Made by a program: the position numbers and the translations under genes | Notes under the pieces: generated by a model | Told to the model about the DNA's origin: nothing | Database searches by the model: none | The model's input: only the letters and a program-made list of their open reading frames with translations | Assembly: GCA_030844895.1 (NCBI GenBank) | Contig: CM061231.1 | Coordinates: 133,023,023-133,087,022, forward strand | Direction of reading: 5' to 3' | Origin: Ambrosia x helenae | Lineage: Eukaryota > Streptophyta > Magnoliopsida > Asterales > Asteraceae | DNA: 64,000 nt | Shown here: positions 31,561 to 42,892 of the stretch, piece by piece | Position numbering within the stretch: the stretch's first letter is position 1 | Layout of the letters: every line of letters begins with the position of its first letter

Positions 31561-34474
31561 TGTAAGACCCAAACCCGTAATCACGCAATCAACGCCTAAT
31601 CCTACGGGTTTTGACCTTAACTAAAAACCACTCCCGATTAAAACTTTGAAATTTTCTTTATAAGTCAACCCATTAAGATCAAATACATGTTTGATTCACA
31701 CAAATTTTTACTTTTTAATAGTTGAAACATATTTTAAGATGTTGCGTTTTAACGGGAGTTCCTTAGATTCTAGTGCGGAAGCTTGATGAGTGTTCGGGCG
31801 TGTTCGGTTCTTCTCGCGACTTGATCCTTGCTCCGGGTCGTCCCTTGAATGTTTACCTAGCACCATCACACAAAGAATGGTTAGTGGGTTGTCAATAATA
31901 CATTTAAACTAGTGTGAGAGTCGTTACACGTCGAAACGGAACGAACCAGGCCCAACGGCCCTTTATCAGGAGAACAAACTGCTGCAACTTTTGCGCAGCA
32001 GCTGTTCGGATCGCTTTTACCCATTCTAAAACCCAAAATCCGACTTCGACTTTCAAATAAGAATTGTTCTACGCTCCGAGAGCTTTCCAGGCATATAAAG
32101 AACACCTCCTAACGATTTTTCTACGATTTTATACGCAATTTTAAAGTTCGTGCTGACATGCAGGTCAAAGCGCGCGGCCGCTCGGTCTCTGTGAGCGGCC
32201 GCTCGAAGCTTCTGATGTGATTTTGGTGATTTTTAAGCATGGGAATCATGTCGCAACCGCATTTGATGATTCCCGAAGCCTAAGTAATGACTCGCCGACT
32301 AAATAAACCTTTGTTTGACTGAAATTATGGTCCGGTTTATGTCGCCATGATCCGGTTCTTAGTTTTGAATGTTTATGGCGACTTTTACCCAATTTGACCC
32401 ATTTAGACATTTAACTTATCCAAATACCATTTGACCATGCGCAATGCATCTAGTTTATGTTGTCAAGTCATTATACACTTGATCAACTAAAGTGTTTGTC
32501 CGATTTGTTCGTTATGATTCCGATTATTAGATTTATCCTTTAGTAAATCTTTATAATTTCCCAAAATGCCCCTCCTAGCCAAATCTTTCGATTTAGCCAT
32601 TCGTGGCGACACTTCTTGATTGAAACCCATTGTTTTGGACTCAATGACTTGTTTAAAAACTTCTAAGTCCATACGGACTTAGATTTTCAACATTTCTCAA
32701 GATTGTTCTAATGTGGTCGATTCTAAGCGCCTTAGCGCGCATTAGACATAGTTATGGAAATAACTTACTTGATTTGCACCCACACTTCATGTGGGTACTT
32801 TATCACCTATGTTGCTTCGCCCGAAGGCGTTTATTTGACTACGGACTTACCGGGTGGCCTTGACCCATATCCATACCTTGTGTTTATCCTCCATGATTCT
32901 TAACATCAAGAATGCACGCGCAATTGCATCTACCTGTATGCTTTCTAAATAGACAACGTTAATTTCTCGGAACTCAAATGGCAATAACTTGCCATTTGAC
33001 CCGTTTAACTCTATGAATCTTAATGCTTGGAATACAAGCATCAAGTGTTGGATTCACATGGTGAGGACATCACCATTTGACCCGTTTAGACTCCTAGTTC
33101 ATAACGCTATGTTACCCAAGTTTTTATCTATGGTTCAAGTGAAACAAACTTGACCCATTTAACATCATGCTTAACGACTCCATTCAATTGGTTTAATTTG
33201 GATTAAAACATCATTTCTCACATATCTTTATTAGTTGACCCGTTTGATGGATTTCTCCATTTTGTCATAACTCATTATCTCGATTAAGGTCATAAACCAC
33301 ATTTTGTATTGAGTGCACATATGGCAACTCTCTTAATAGGTTCTACCCCTCGGGTTTATCTTTACCTCACACTCAAGATTTGAAACTAATGTTTATAACA
33401 ATTTAAGCTATGTTATAGTATATTGGCGTAAGTAAAACTTACCTCATATCCATTCTTGCTTCCATGCGCATTGAGCTTGCATCCGTTTGACCCGTTTGCA
33501 CCCCTAGTTCTTGTACCTAACTTAGGGACATGTCAAACCTTGTTTCGTTAGAATACATTATATGGATTTCTTTCATTATCCATGGCATTCATGTATTCAT
33601 TTTACCTCTAGCTCAACTTCACATTTCAAGTATTCATTTTCATACATGTTTACACATTTATTTTCTCATTCAAGCATTTTATCAAACACTTGGTGTGCAC
33701 TCACCAATTCAATTGATTTTCATGAGTTTTAAGTTAGCCAAAGCATACCCATTTAGCTAAACATCACCATATCATGTTATCTAGACTTCTTAGTCCAATT
33801 TCTCATTATAATAACTCCTAAGAGTTATCACAACTACTAACCTTATGTAGTATCCACCTAGAGGTATAAACCCAAATTTTCACATATTACATATTCATAT
33901 GAACATAGCAAGAACACATGTAAAGTGCTATTTATACTCAAATTAAACATGTTTGGGGCTCCCTAAGGTTAGGGAAACCTCCATCAACATACACATTCAC
34001 GTTTTTATAAAACCCTAATTTTTCACCATGATCAAAAACGGATTTAACATCAAATTGTACCAAATAAATGATACCTTTTTGTGTAATAAGCTTGGATAAT
34101 CCGGATTTTAGCTCGTGCATCGAAACCCCTTTGATTTGGCTTGGATTTGAGCTTGAATTTGAGTGTTTAGGGTTTTGGTTGTTGGAGGAGATGATCTCCT
34201 GATCATCACACGACACACACACACACTTTGTGTGTGTTTTTATTGTTTTATTATTATTAATAAAACTCACTTTGTCATTTGGCAACAATGGTCCCTCAAG
34301 TTTTGGCCTTGGTTTGCTTTTAGATTATAACATTAACTAGATTAGTATCTTGTAGTGGGTTTTAGTCTCGTTTTTATCCGTTGACTAAAACATCCACCGC
34401 TAAATTCGCTTTCGATACTTTATCAATTACGCCTAATGGCGTATTTAGGTGAAACAAGATTTCGGGGTGTTACA
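31561..34474 (-). repeat. NC-1 5' LTR
   Basis: 2914 bp, almost identical to the 3' LTR. It contains the same GAGCGGCCGCTC element at 32193-32204. The terminal ACA at 34472-34474 is followed by ACT and then the NC-2 LTR. Confidence 0.9.
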
Positions 34475-34477
34475 ACT

Positions 34478-36429
34478 TGTAAGACCCTACCCCTACGATG
34501 TTATAATTAATGCTTTTAAGTGGGTTTAATCATGACTTTAACACTAGTTACCGATTACCCCCTAAGTACAAACATGATTCATATCCAAAAGAAACCGGAT
34601 GGGGTTAAGTTTACAACAACCAAGTAGTATTTTTATTTAGACACAGCGGAAACAAGTGACTTCGTTCAACTAAGCTAAGTTATGGCTAGTTCCTACAAAA
34701 GAAGTTCCAAGGAACACGTTCGGTTTGTTTCGGTTGCTTGATCTTCCATCCGGAGGTCCATCATATCCCCAACCTGTGACACATACATCAAACCGAGTTA
34801 GATAGCGTTAGAAAGCATTAAAATCGGATAAACGGTCAAAAAAAAACCAAGCTGGGCGTTTCGCGCGGGCTCGGCGCGCGGCCGCTCGATTTCGCGCGGG
34901 CAAAACCAAAATCTTCACAGAGAGTTGGATCGGCCGCTCGAAGGGACCGAGCGGCCGCTCGAATGTTCCAGGTGCTGTTTTCTTGCTTTTTCACAGCCTA
35001 ACTCTTGGTTAAGGCTGAAATTTCGCTACCTTGGCCCCTACAACCCCTTTCCGGGTTGTATTCGCCTTGGTTTATGATTGTTTAGGGATGCCTTGGGCTC
35101 TACAATCCGCACGGGATAGCTTATGCCTTGGTCCTATTCTCTGGTTCACTTTTCTAGACTCATTTCTTTCCTATTTGACCCACTTGAGTCTCTAAAGGTT
35201 AGCATAACATTACAGCCGCTTAGACTCATTCGCATCCATACGAGTCGCGAACATGGCTTCATTTCCTAAGCAAACGTTATCCTGGGAGTTCTTTCGAACT
35301 ACCTAGTTCTTGGTAAATCCATATTTGTCTAACTTGTTATGATATCAAAATCTCTCAACTCATTTGTTCACAATAACATTGCAAGTATTCAACACAAATT
35401 TCGTATAATAAATGACTACAACCATAGACATACTAACGATATATATATATATATATATATATATAGAGGAGATTAGAGTCATCGAGTGACTTACCTCGAG
35501 CAAGCTTCCTTAGCCTCACATCCGTGGCTCCATGTTTATCCAAAGCCACCCTTATTTGCACCTAATACGTGTAATCCACTTAGGTGATCAAAACTTGTTC
35601 TTTGGTATGATTTACATAGCCACACAATTGTTTCACCGAATCTACCAATTTCAATATTTGATCGAGTTTATTGTGGCATTTCATCAAACACCTTATAGGC
35701 GTTATCTTTAACAATAAGACCAAACCCAATCCTAAGCATCATAAACCTCCTCTATGATCAAAATTATCAATTTATCCAACTATGACATCTATCACATAGT
35801 AGGTTTCTTCCAAGAATTACACACACTATTTTCCAATTGATTGAGATAATGAGTTTCATCAATTTCCTATGAACCCACTACCTCTCATTATTGACATTTC
35901 ATTTTTATGACTCAATTCAGGTTATGCTTAATTACACATGATTAAGTTATCCTTTATAACAAAGATAACCCACTAGACTTGCAAATTCTTGACCATTAAC
36001 AAAAACCCACCAAGTTCATCTTTTCCATAAACCTCTAAATCATCATATAAGTGTAATCAAAGGTTACCTTAGGGCTTGTAAGATTCTGGATGATGGATTT
36101 CCTCTATTGCATGTAATAATTCTTCAGATTTTAGCAAGATTCATCTTGTGTGTGAAACTTGAGGTGTGGTGTGTGTGTGTGTCGATATGCAGAGAAGAGA
36201 GGAAGAGGATTTCCTCTTTTCTTCATTTTGTCCAATATAAGGTTATTAGTTTGGCCTTAGGCCAGGTTTGGCCCCTCAAGTTTGATTTGTTAATATAATA
36301 AGCTATTAATGTCTACACTAGGCAATTTAGCGAGGCATTTAGTCCATCAGGATTTAATCCGAATAACAACACTTATTTTAAATCCGACTAACTAAGTATT
36401 ATGACGAAGAAGATGTTTGGGGTGTTACA
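34478..36429 (-). repeat. NC-2 3' LTR
   Basis: 1952 bp, plus-strand TGTAAGACCCTACCCC to GGGGTGTTACA. GAGCGGCCGCTC lies at 34949-34960 with two further GGCCGCTCG copies (34874-34888, 34930-34940), plus GCGCGGGC/GCGCGCGG stretches. (TA)n at 35442-35464. Confidence 0.9.
34868..34962 (-). promoter_or_regulatory. GGCCGCTCG cluster in NC-2 LTR
   Basis: Three copies of CGGCCGCTCG within 95 bp, one of them the full GAGCGGCCGCTC palindrome. Repeated in the 5' LTR (palindrome at 40886-40897). No clear TATA box was identified beside it. Confidence 0.45.
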
Positions 36430-37164
36430 ACTTCACCCCCCTTAAAGAGGGTTTCGTCCTCGAAACCGGTTATATCTACCAAATAGGTGAATTGTTCTAT
36501 CCCCTCGGCTCTAAAGGCATAACTCATGAATTAAAATCCAACTAGATCATGACCCTAATTTGAGTCTTGCGTTTTATCCCCTTTGTCAAGAGGTGTTATC
36601 TATTTGACATTGGGCTAATCATTCTAAATATGCTCTCACTGTCGACTGTTCTAGCTTAGAGACTCGCAAGTGCTAAGCTTTGACCAAGAGCCATATATTT
36701 GACTCCTTAGTGTGATTGGAACCTTTATGTCCCTACGACCTTGACGTATACATTTTAATTGCTTACTTTGTTTAGAATCAATTTCATGCACCGTGGTGCA
36801 TATTGGATTTGGTTATTATTATGACTTCCTCGAAAGCCACCTCCCACGCCTAACGTAGGTTTAGTTTATATTTGATTTCGGCTCAAAGCTTCTCATGACT
36901 CTAAGTTTCATCGAGAAGCATCGAGTCCATTTCGTACTCTACCTTTCCTTATTCTAGGCATCGAGTGTCCCATTTTATAGTGTTTTCACGTATTAACAGG
37001 CTTAGTTAGGTTTACGTGTTTCTTTGGGTCTATGTGACAATGACTTCGCCACTTGACCCGTTTGAACCTTTTATTGTTTGCCTAGCCATCGTCAGACTAG
37101 TTACGGGTTTGTGTTCGCTTTATCGCTATCCGATTTGTTAATTTCGTGAATAGCTCATTCATAC

Positions 37165-37200
<36 letters not shown>

Positions 37201-39447
37201 AAAGTAACTTAAGTTCCTTAAGTCACATGTTATGGTTAATCATTTGACCCAACGACTATGACTTCCGATGAGTTACTACACACCGTTCCCCAATATTTTG
37301 GGTTTCGGTTTGCTACTTCTTGTGCTAACTTAGATAATGGCCCTATCATGGGCTAATGTTTCGCATTCTAGTGATACATGTCGTTTAAGGTTCACAATTG
37401 ATTCACTGATAAATTTTTAGGCCGCTAATTCAATGTAGAGCGTGTCTAGCCTAGCATTCTCATTTCTAAGGCCAAGATCGTGGCATCTCCGATTCATGCT
37501 ACTATCATTCCTGAGTTACTGTCTAATATGGAGCTTTTAACTTCGGTTTTATACTGTTATTTTACCGCACACTGTAGTTTTGCTGCGACAATACTATATG
37601 AACCATGGTAACGCCTTGATTTAAGCACTCGCGGATCACCTTGTATATATAAATTACCCGTTCGTGGTTAGTATGATTCATGGATTCCTCCATTTAAGTT
37701 TTCTAAATGGCATTTAGTCCATGCCTTGTGTATTTGAAGTGCATTAGTATCATTCTGCTCGATGCGAGTTCCAACTTAACCACTCCGTGTGGACTGTTTT
37801 GAAACTAGGGCTCGCGACCCCTTTCTTATCGAGCCCTTCGAGTTTATATTTGATTCCCTTTTAGATCTTTTCTATGCGTCTTGATTCGAGTCTTCCGGCT
37901 CTTCTACTTACTTAGACTTTACTTGGTCGGTAACATCCATTTTCACTTCCCCGATGGGTTATTTTATTTATTTGTTCAGAACATTTGATCTTAATGACTT
38001 TTTCATCAAGTACTGACCCGTTCAGTGTTTATTCCTGGTATTATGACCAATTTCTCTATACCTTTGTCATATAGAGCTTATTGACTCTCAGATCACCTTC
38101 ACATCTTACAAAAGGGTTCTTACCCAATTGTTTCTTAGCTTTTCACTCTTGTGTTTGCTCAAGCGAGTTCACTTACTTATGTTTTCTTTACCTAGAATTT
38201 TTGTGTGCATATTGGTCCTGTAGACCTCGTTTGGTTTCTTATGAAATCATTGCCTCCACTGTTATGATTCGCAACCATCTACATATTAGCCTTTTGCTTG
38301 TCAGTTTATCCATCATGTGCTAAGGCCCATGAGGTTAACTCCACTCTATTTGCTTTAACGTGCCTCGATTAGGCCTTATTATTTATCATTGTTTTTATAC
38401 GATCGCGACTTGGTGAGGGTCCACCTACGACTTCTGGGGTCTCCCACGAGCTGTTCTTGATTTAGCGTTTGATCCTTCTCTTTACTTATCTAATTCCTTG
38501 TTTTGCGGTTTACAACAACATTCTTGGTTTAGTCAGGTGTGAATCATAGTTCACGCTTGCCTTGTCGGCTTCTATTTTCGTTAGTTCTTTCGTTTAGTGT
38601 GACATGTAGTTAACATTCACCCGAAGGCTTTCACGGATTCTGTTATGATTTTCGTTTTGGATTTCTCATGGCTATCCTACGGTAAGCCAATATTGTTTTT
38701 CATAATCTTTACTTGTTAATTCGGACTGAGGTTCTAGTTGGTGCCTGATTCAACTTCCGAATAGAATCTGAGTCTAAGTATAACGAAACCTTTGAATAAA
38801 GTTCAAGTTTACTTATAGTTCGACCTTTAAACAAGGTTTGAATATTACCCTTGTTATACCTCGTTAGGAAGTTCATGTAGTATACAAGTTAACCTCCTAA
38901 GTATGATTCAGATATATATTCAGCGCTTACTCTTAGATAAAGGTTAGGTTGGTCTATGATTTTTACCTTCCCTCTAGATTTGACTTTTACTGTCTAATTA
39001 ACCCTCGACTGGGGTCTAATTTGATTTACAGTTTAACTTGTCGTTTAAGACTTAGAATTGTTATGGTTTGACCTTCGGTTAAGGTCCAATTGAATTCTGG
39101 AATTTAACCTCTAGCTGAGGCTTGTGTTTAGTTACAAGTCTACCTTTGGTTTAGGTTCAACTTGCTTATACCTTAACTTCTGATTAAAGTTTGAGTCATA
39201 TTACGGGATAATATTCACTTAAGGTTCGAGTTGATAACGACCTAACCCTTAATTGAGGTGTAAGTTCGTTTACGGTTTATCCTCTACTCGAGGTTCAAAT
39301 GCGTTTATGATTAAATCCTTTGATTAAGGTTCAATTCCACTTACGAGTAATTTCTCGATTAATTGTCATAGGTGATTATGATACAACCCTTGATTGTGGT
39401 TCAAATTCATTAGGGATTTACCTTCGGTCATGATTCTGACGCACTTG

Positions 39448-39700
39448 TGACTTAACCTTGAATTAAGGTTCAAGTCTAGTTCCGAACTGAATCTGTTTAT
39501 GACTCAACCTTTATTAAGGTTCAAGTCTAATTCCGAACTGAATCTATTTATGACTCAACCTTGATTAAGGTTCAAGTCTGATTACGAACTAAATCTGTCT
39601 ATGACTTAACCTTGATTAAGGTTCAAGTCTAATTCCGAACTGAATCTGTTTATGACTCAACCTTAATTAAGGTTCAAGTCTAATTCCTAATCCGTGTAAC
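39448..39700 (-). repeat. 51-52-bp tandem array of palindromic units (NC-2)
   Basis: Five units starting TGACT at 39448, 39500, 39551, 39602 and 39653. Each contains AACCTTGATTAAGGTTCAAG or a close variant, and TCCGAACTGAATCTRTTTA. The palindromic core can form hairpins; the spacing is almost constant. Confidence 0.9.
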
Positions 39701-39927
39701 CGTTGCGGTAATACCTCTGGCTCCACGACCCCGCGGGTCGTTTATGCATCGGTTTTACATACCTGGTCTACCGGACCTTTAGTGATTAGGCATTACTCCC
39801 GCGTTCTATGACCCTGCAAGTCATATAGTCGGAAGTTTCACATGCCCTTTTCTCCCGACCTAGTCCTTGCTACATGGGATGTATGCATAAAGATCACAAA
39901 AAGCCCACCGTATCATGTGTTTAACAC

Positions 39928-39946
39928 TTACCTGGCCAGGGTAAGC
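39928..39946 (-). other. Conserved near-perfect palindrome (NC-2)
   Basis: CTTACCTGGCCAGGGTAAG, identical to NC-1, with flanks AACA upstream and AATTCGCA-ATG downstream (one base differs near the 3' side of the arm). It lies about 0.45 kb downstream of the PBS in the sense direction. Confidence 0.6.
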
Positions 39947-40398
39947 AATTCGCACATGACACTGGTGATCTTGTCGCGTTCGTCATGATACTTCCCAGGT
40001 AGACAATTCCCAGTCGCCTGTTTGATTTAATGAAATCTCTTTTGTTAGTTGGTTTATTATGCTGATTTCGTTTTTTATCGGATTGCCCCTTTTTTTTTTT
40101 TGCAAACGCAATCATGTTTTTACATTTCCGGATCGGATGAGCCCTGGCCCACCATGACCGTGTAATTGGTGCGTTTCCAAGTTTTTGAATTACTCAAAAC
40201 ACATTTCTCATGATTTGTTTTAAATTGGTGTTTTTGTATTCATAGATGATGCATAACATTACGACTAGGCTAAGATAACCTCGGAGATAGATTTCTTACC
40301 GAATTGGTGATCAAGTATCTCACCATGCTATTGCTTACTAAGTTGAGGTATTTCCTTCCGGATTTCTTGACCAAGCTTCAAACCGAACGGCAACCTTT

Positions 40399-40412
40399 GG
40401 CTCTGAATACCA
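40399..40412 (-). other. Mutated primer binding site (NC-2)
   Basis: Minus-strand TGGTATTCAGAGCC, which is the iMet PBS with one extra T. Only the first six bases pair without a bulge. Confidence 0.8.
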
Positions 40413-40414
40413 CT

Positions 40415-42351
40415 TGTAAGACCCTACCCCTACGATGTTATAATTAATGCTTTTAAGTGGGTTTAATCATGACTTTAACACTAGTTACCGATTACCCCCT
40501 AAGTACAAACATGATTCATATCCAAAAGAAACCGGATGGGGTTAAGTTTACAACAACCAAGTAGTATTTTTATTTAGACACAGCGGAAACAAGTGACTTC
40601 GTTCAACTAAGCTAAGTTATGGCTAGTTCCTACAAAAGAAGTTCCAAGGAACACGTTCGGTTTGTTTCGGTTGCTTGATCTTCCATCCGGAGGTCCATCA
40701 TATCCCCAACCTGTGACACATACATCAAACCGAGTTAGATAGCGTTAGAAAGCATTAAAATCGGATAAACGGTCAAAAAAAAACCAAGCTGGGCGTTTCG
40801 CGCGGGCTCGGCGCGCGGCCGCTCGATTTCGCGCGGGCAAAACCAAAATCTTCACAGAGAGTTGGATCGGCCGCTCGAAGGGACCGAGCGGCCGCTCGAA
40901 TGTTCCAGGTGCTGTTTTCTTGCTTTTTCACAGCCTAACTCTTGGTTAAGGCTGAAATTTCGCTACCTTGGCCCCTACAACCCCTTTCCGGGTTGTATTC
41001 GCCTTGGTTTATGATTGTTTAGGGATGCCTTGGGCTCTACAATCCGCACGGGATAGCTTATGCCTTGGTCCTATTCTCTGGTTCACTTTTCTAGACTCAT
41101 TTCTTTCCTATTTGACCCACTTGAGTCTCTAAAGGTTAGCATAACATTACAGCCGCTTAGACTCATTCGCATCCATACGAGTCGCGAACATGGCTTCATT
41201 TCCTAAGCAAACGTTATCCTGGGAGTTCTTTCGAACTACCTAGTTCTTGGTAAATCCATATTTGTCTAACTTGTTATGATATCAAAATCTCTCAACTCAT
41301 TTGTTCACAATAACATTGCAAGTATTCAACACAAATTTCGTATAATAAATGACTACAACCATAGACATACTAACGATATATATATATATATATATATAGA
41401 GGAGATTAGAGTCATCGAGTGACTTACCTCGAGCAAGCTTCCTTAGCCTCACATCCGTGGCTCCATGTTTATCCAAAGCCACCCTTATTTGCACCTAATA
41501 CGTGTAATCCACTTAGGTGATCAAAACTTGTTCTTTGGTATGATTTACATAGCCACACAATTGTTTCACCGAATCTACCAATTTCAATATTTGATCGAGT
41601 TTATTGTGGCATTTCATCAAACACCTTATAGGCGTTATCTTTAACAATAAGACCAAACCCAATCCTATGCATCATAAACCTCCTCTATGATCAAAATTAT
41701 CAATTTATCCAACTATGACATCTATCACATAGTAGGTTTCTTCCAAGAATTACACACACTATTTTCCAATTGATTGAGATAATGAGTTTCATCAATTTCC
41801 TATGAACCCACTACCTCTCATTATTGACATTTCATTTTTATGACTCAATTCAGGTTATGCTTAATTACACATGATTAAGTTATCCTTTATAACAAAGATA
41901 ACCCACTAGACTTGCAAATTCTTGACCATTAACAAAAACCCACCAAGTTCATCTTTTCCATAAACCTCTAAATCATCATATAAGTGTAATCAAAGGTTAC
42001 CTTAGGGCTTGTAAGATTCTGGATGATGGATTTCCTCTATTGCATGTAATAATTCTTCAGATTTTAGCAAGATTCATCTTGTGTGTGAAACTTGAGGTGT
42101 GGTGTGTGTGTGTGTCGATATGCAGAGAAGAGAGGAAGAGGATTTCCTCTTTTCTTCATTTTGTCCAATATAAGGTTATTAGTTTGGCCTTAGGCCAGGT
42201 TTGGCCCCTCAAGTTTGATTTGTTAATATAATAAGCTATTAATGTCTACACTAGGCAATTTAGCGAGGCATTTAGTCCATCAGGATTTAATCCGAATAAC
42301 AACACTTATTTTAAATCCGACTAACTAAGTATTATGACGAAGAAGATGTTT
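40415..42351 (-). repeat. NC-2 5' LTR, outer end truncated
   Basis: Matches the other LTR up to GAAGAAGATGTTT and then passes straight into Copia-2 sequence (ATTAAATCAG). The missing 11 bases include the terminal dinucleotide. Confidence 0.85.
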
Positions 42352-42414
42352 ATTAAATCAGTTCATTCAATCAATTGATCACAAAAACGATGTTAATAAC
42401 CTAATTCCTTTAAC

Positions 42415-42432
42415 ATTCTCCCCCTAAAACTG
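42415..42432 (-). other. Additional PPT-like box in Copia-2
   Basis: Minus-strand CAGTTTTAGGGGGAGAAT. Multiple AGGGGGAG boxes between pol and the 3' LTR are a known trait of SIRE-lineage elements. Here the box is followed by TGTTAAAGG, so a remnant of another LTR start is an alternative reading. Confidence 0.5.
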
Positions 42433-42684
42433 ATATGTATTGAATGTAAATCAAAATCAAACATTAACAAACATCCTAAGACCCCTAAAATTGAAACCCT
42501 AAGTCCGGTTAAAAACACGACGATTCTGCACTGGATAAAGCTTCAATACCTGTAAAATTAGTCTCAAAATGATCAGTGATGAACAGGGAACAAATCACAC
42601 AATCACAGGAAATAAATGCAACAAAGTCTGGTTATCGAAGAAATTTTGAAAAAATTTTGAATGAAAGGTTCGAACCTTAAAGGG

Positions 42685-42892
42685 CTTATATATAAAGGCC
42701 ACCTTCGCCCGTTGGATATGGACGAATGTGGGGTAATTCCACATTCGCCCCAAGCTAATGACCCGAATGTGAAAAGTTTTACCCGAAGGTGGAATTGGTA
42801 CCCGAAGGTGGAAATGTGCCACATTCGTCCAAATTGAAACGGTCGAAAGTGAGGATTTTTCTACATTCGACCCAATTAAGGGGCGAATGTGA
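42685..42892 (-). promoter_or_regulatory. Internal promoter-like array: ten TTCGNCC motifs + TATA
   Basis: In the sense of Copia-2, ten GGNCGAA/TTCGNCC-type copies (42892 to 42702) end within ~5 bp of CCTTTATATATAAG (42685-42698). GGACGAATGTGG and CCACATTCGCCC (42718-42750) form a hairpin like that in the LTR. Removing the nested NC elements places this TATA box about 0.7 kb upstream of the extra gene's ATG, so it may drive it. A relic of another LTR is the alternative. Confidence 0.5.

Larger units (their letters stand above)
26036..34474 (-). mobile_element. NC-1: non-coding LTR retrotransposon (LARD-like), 8.4 kb
   Basis: Two ~2.9-kb LTRs (26036-28950, 31561-34474) flank a 2.6-kb interior with no coding capacity. 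The minus-strand order is LTR, PBS for tRNA-iMet, interior, PPT, LTR. The LTRs differ at three places by eye: a G deletion and a G/A change near 27830-27850 against 33355-33372, and a T/C near 28273 against 33797. So insertion is recent. With no gag or pol, it must use proteins of another element; large LTRs, TGTAAGACCC ends and iMet priming suggest a Gypsy helper. No matching target duplication was found (AGTTA left, ACT then NC-2 right). Confidence 0.85.
36430..40414 (-). other. NC-2 internal region, non-coding
   Basis: Begins at the 3' LTR with a minus-strand purine tract (AAGGGGGGTGAAGT, 36430-36443; PPT). It holds a poly-T run (37170-37199), degenerate CTTGATTAAGG-type units from about 38740 on, the regular 51-bp array (39448-39700), and the conserved palindrome at 39928-39946. 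No frame over ~80 codons looks coding. Confidence 0.8.
34478..42351 (-). mobile_element. NC-2: second non-coding LTR retrotransposon, 7.9 kb
   Basis: LTRs at 34478-36429 and 40415-42351 flank a ~4-kb interior without coding frames. Orientation is minus (PBS at 40399-40412). The LTRs are nearly identical: seen differences are the length of a (TA)n run and an A/T near 35738 against 41668. The LTR at 40415-42351 (5' LTR) lacks the outermost 11 bases GGGGTGTTACA and joins Copia-2 sequence directly, so the element is truncated there and has no target duplication. Its LTR ends and interior repeats relate it to NC-1. Confidence 0.85.

Noticed and set aside
26356..34288. Pairs of identical 61-116 codon frames (e.g. 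28414-28764 and 33938-34288) as duplicated genes
   Set aside because: They are the same positions in the two NC-1 LTRs and have no domain or codon signal.
39448..39700. CRISPR array
   Set aside because: Units repeat in full, without unique spacers, in a plant LTR element.
36107..42231. Identical 63-codon frames at 36107 and 42040
   Set aside because: They are the two LTR copies of NC-2.
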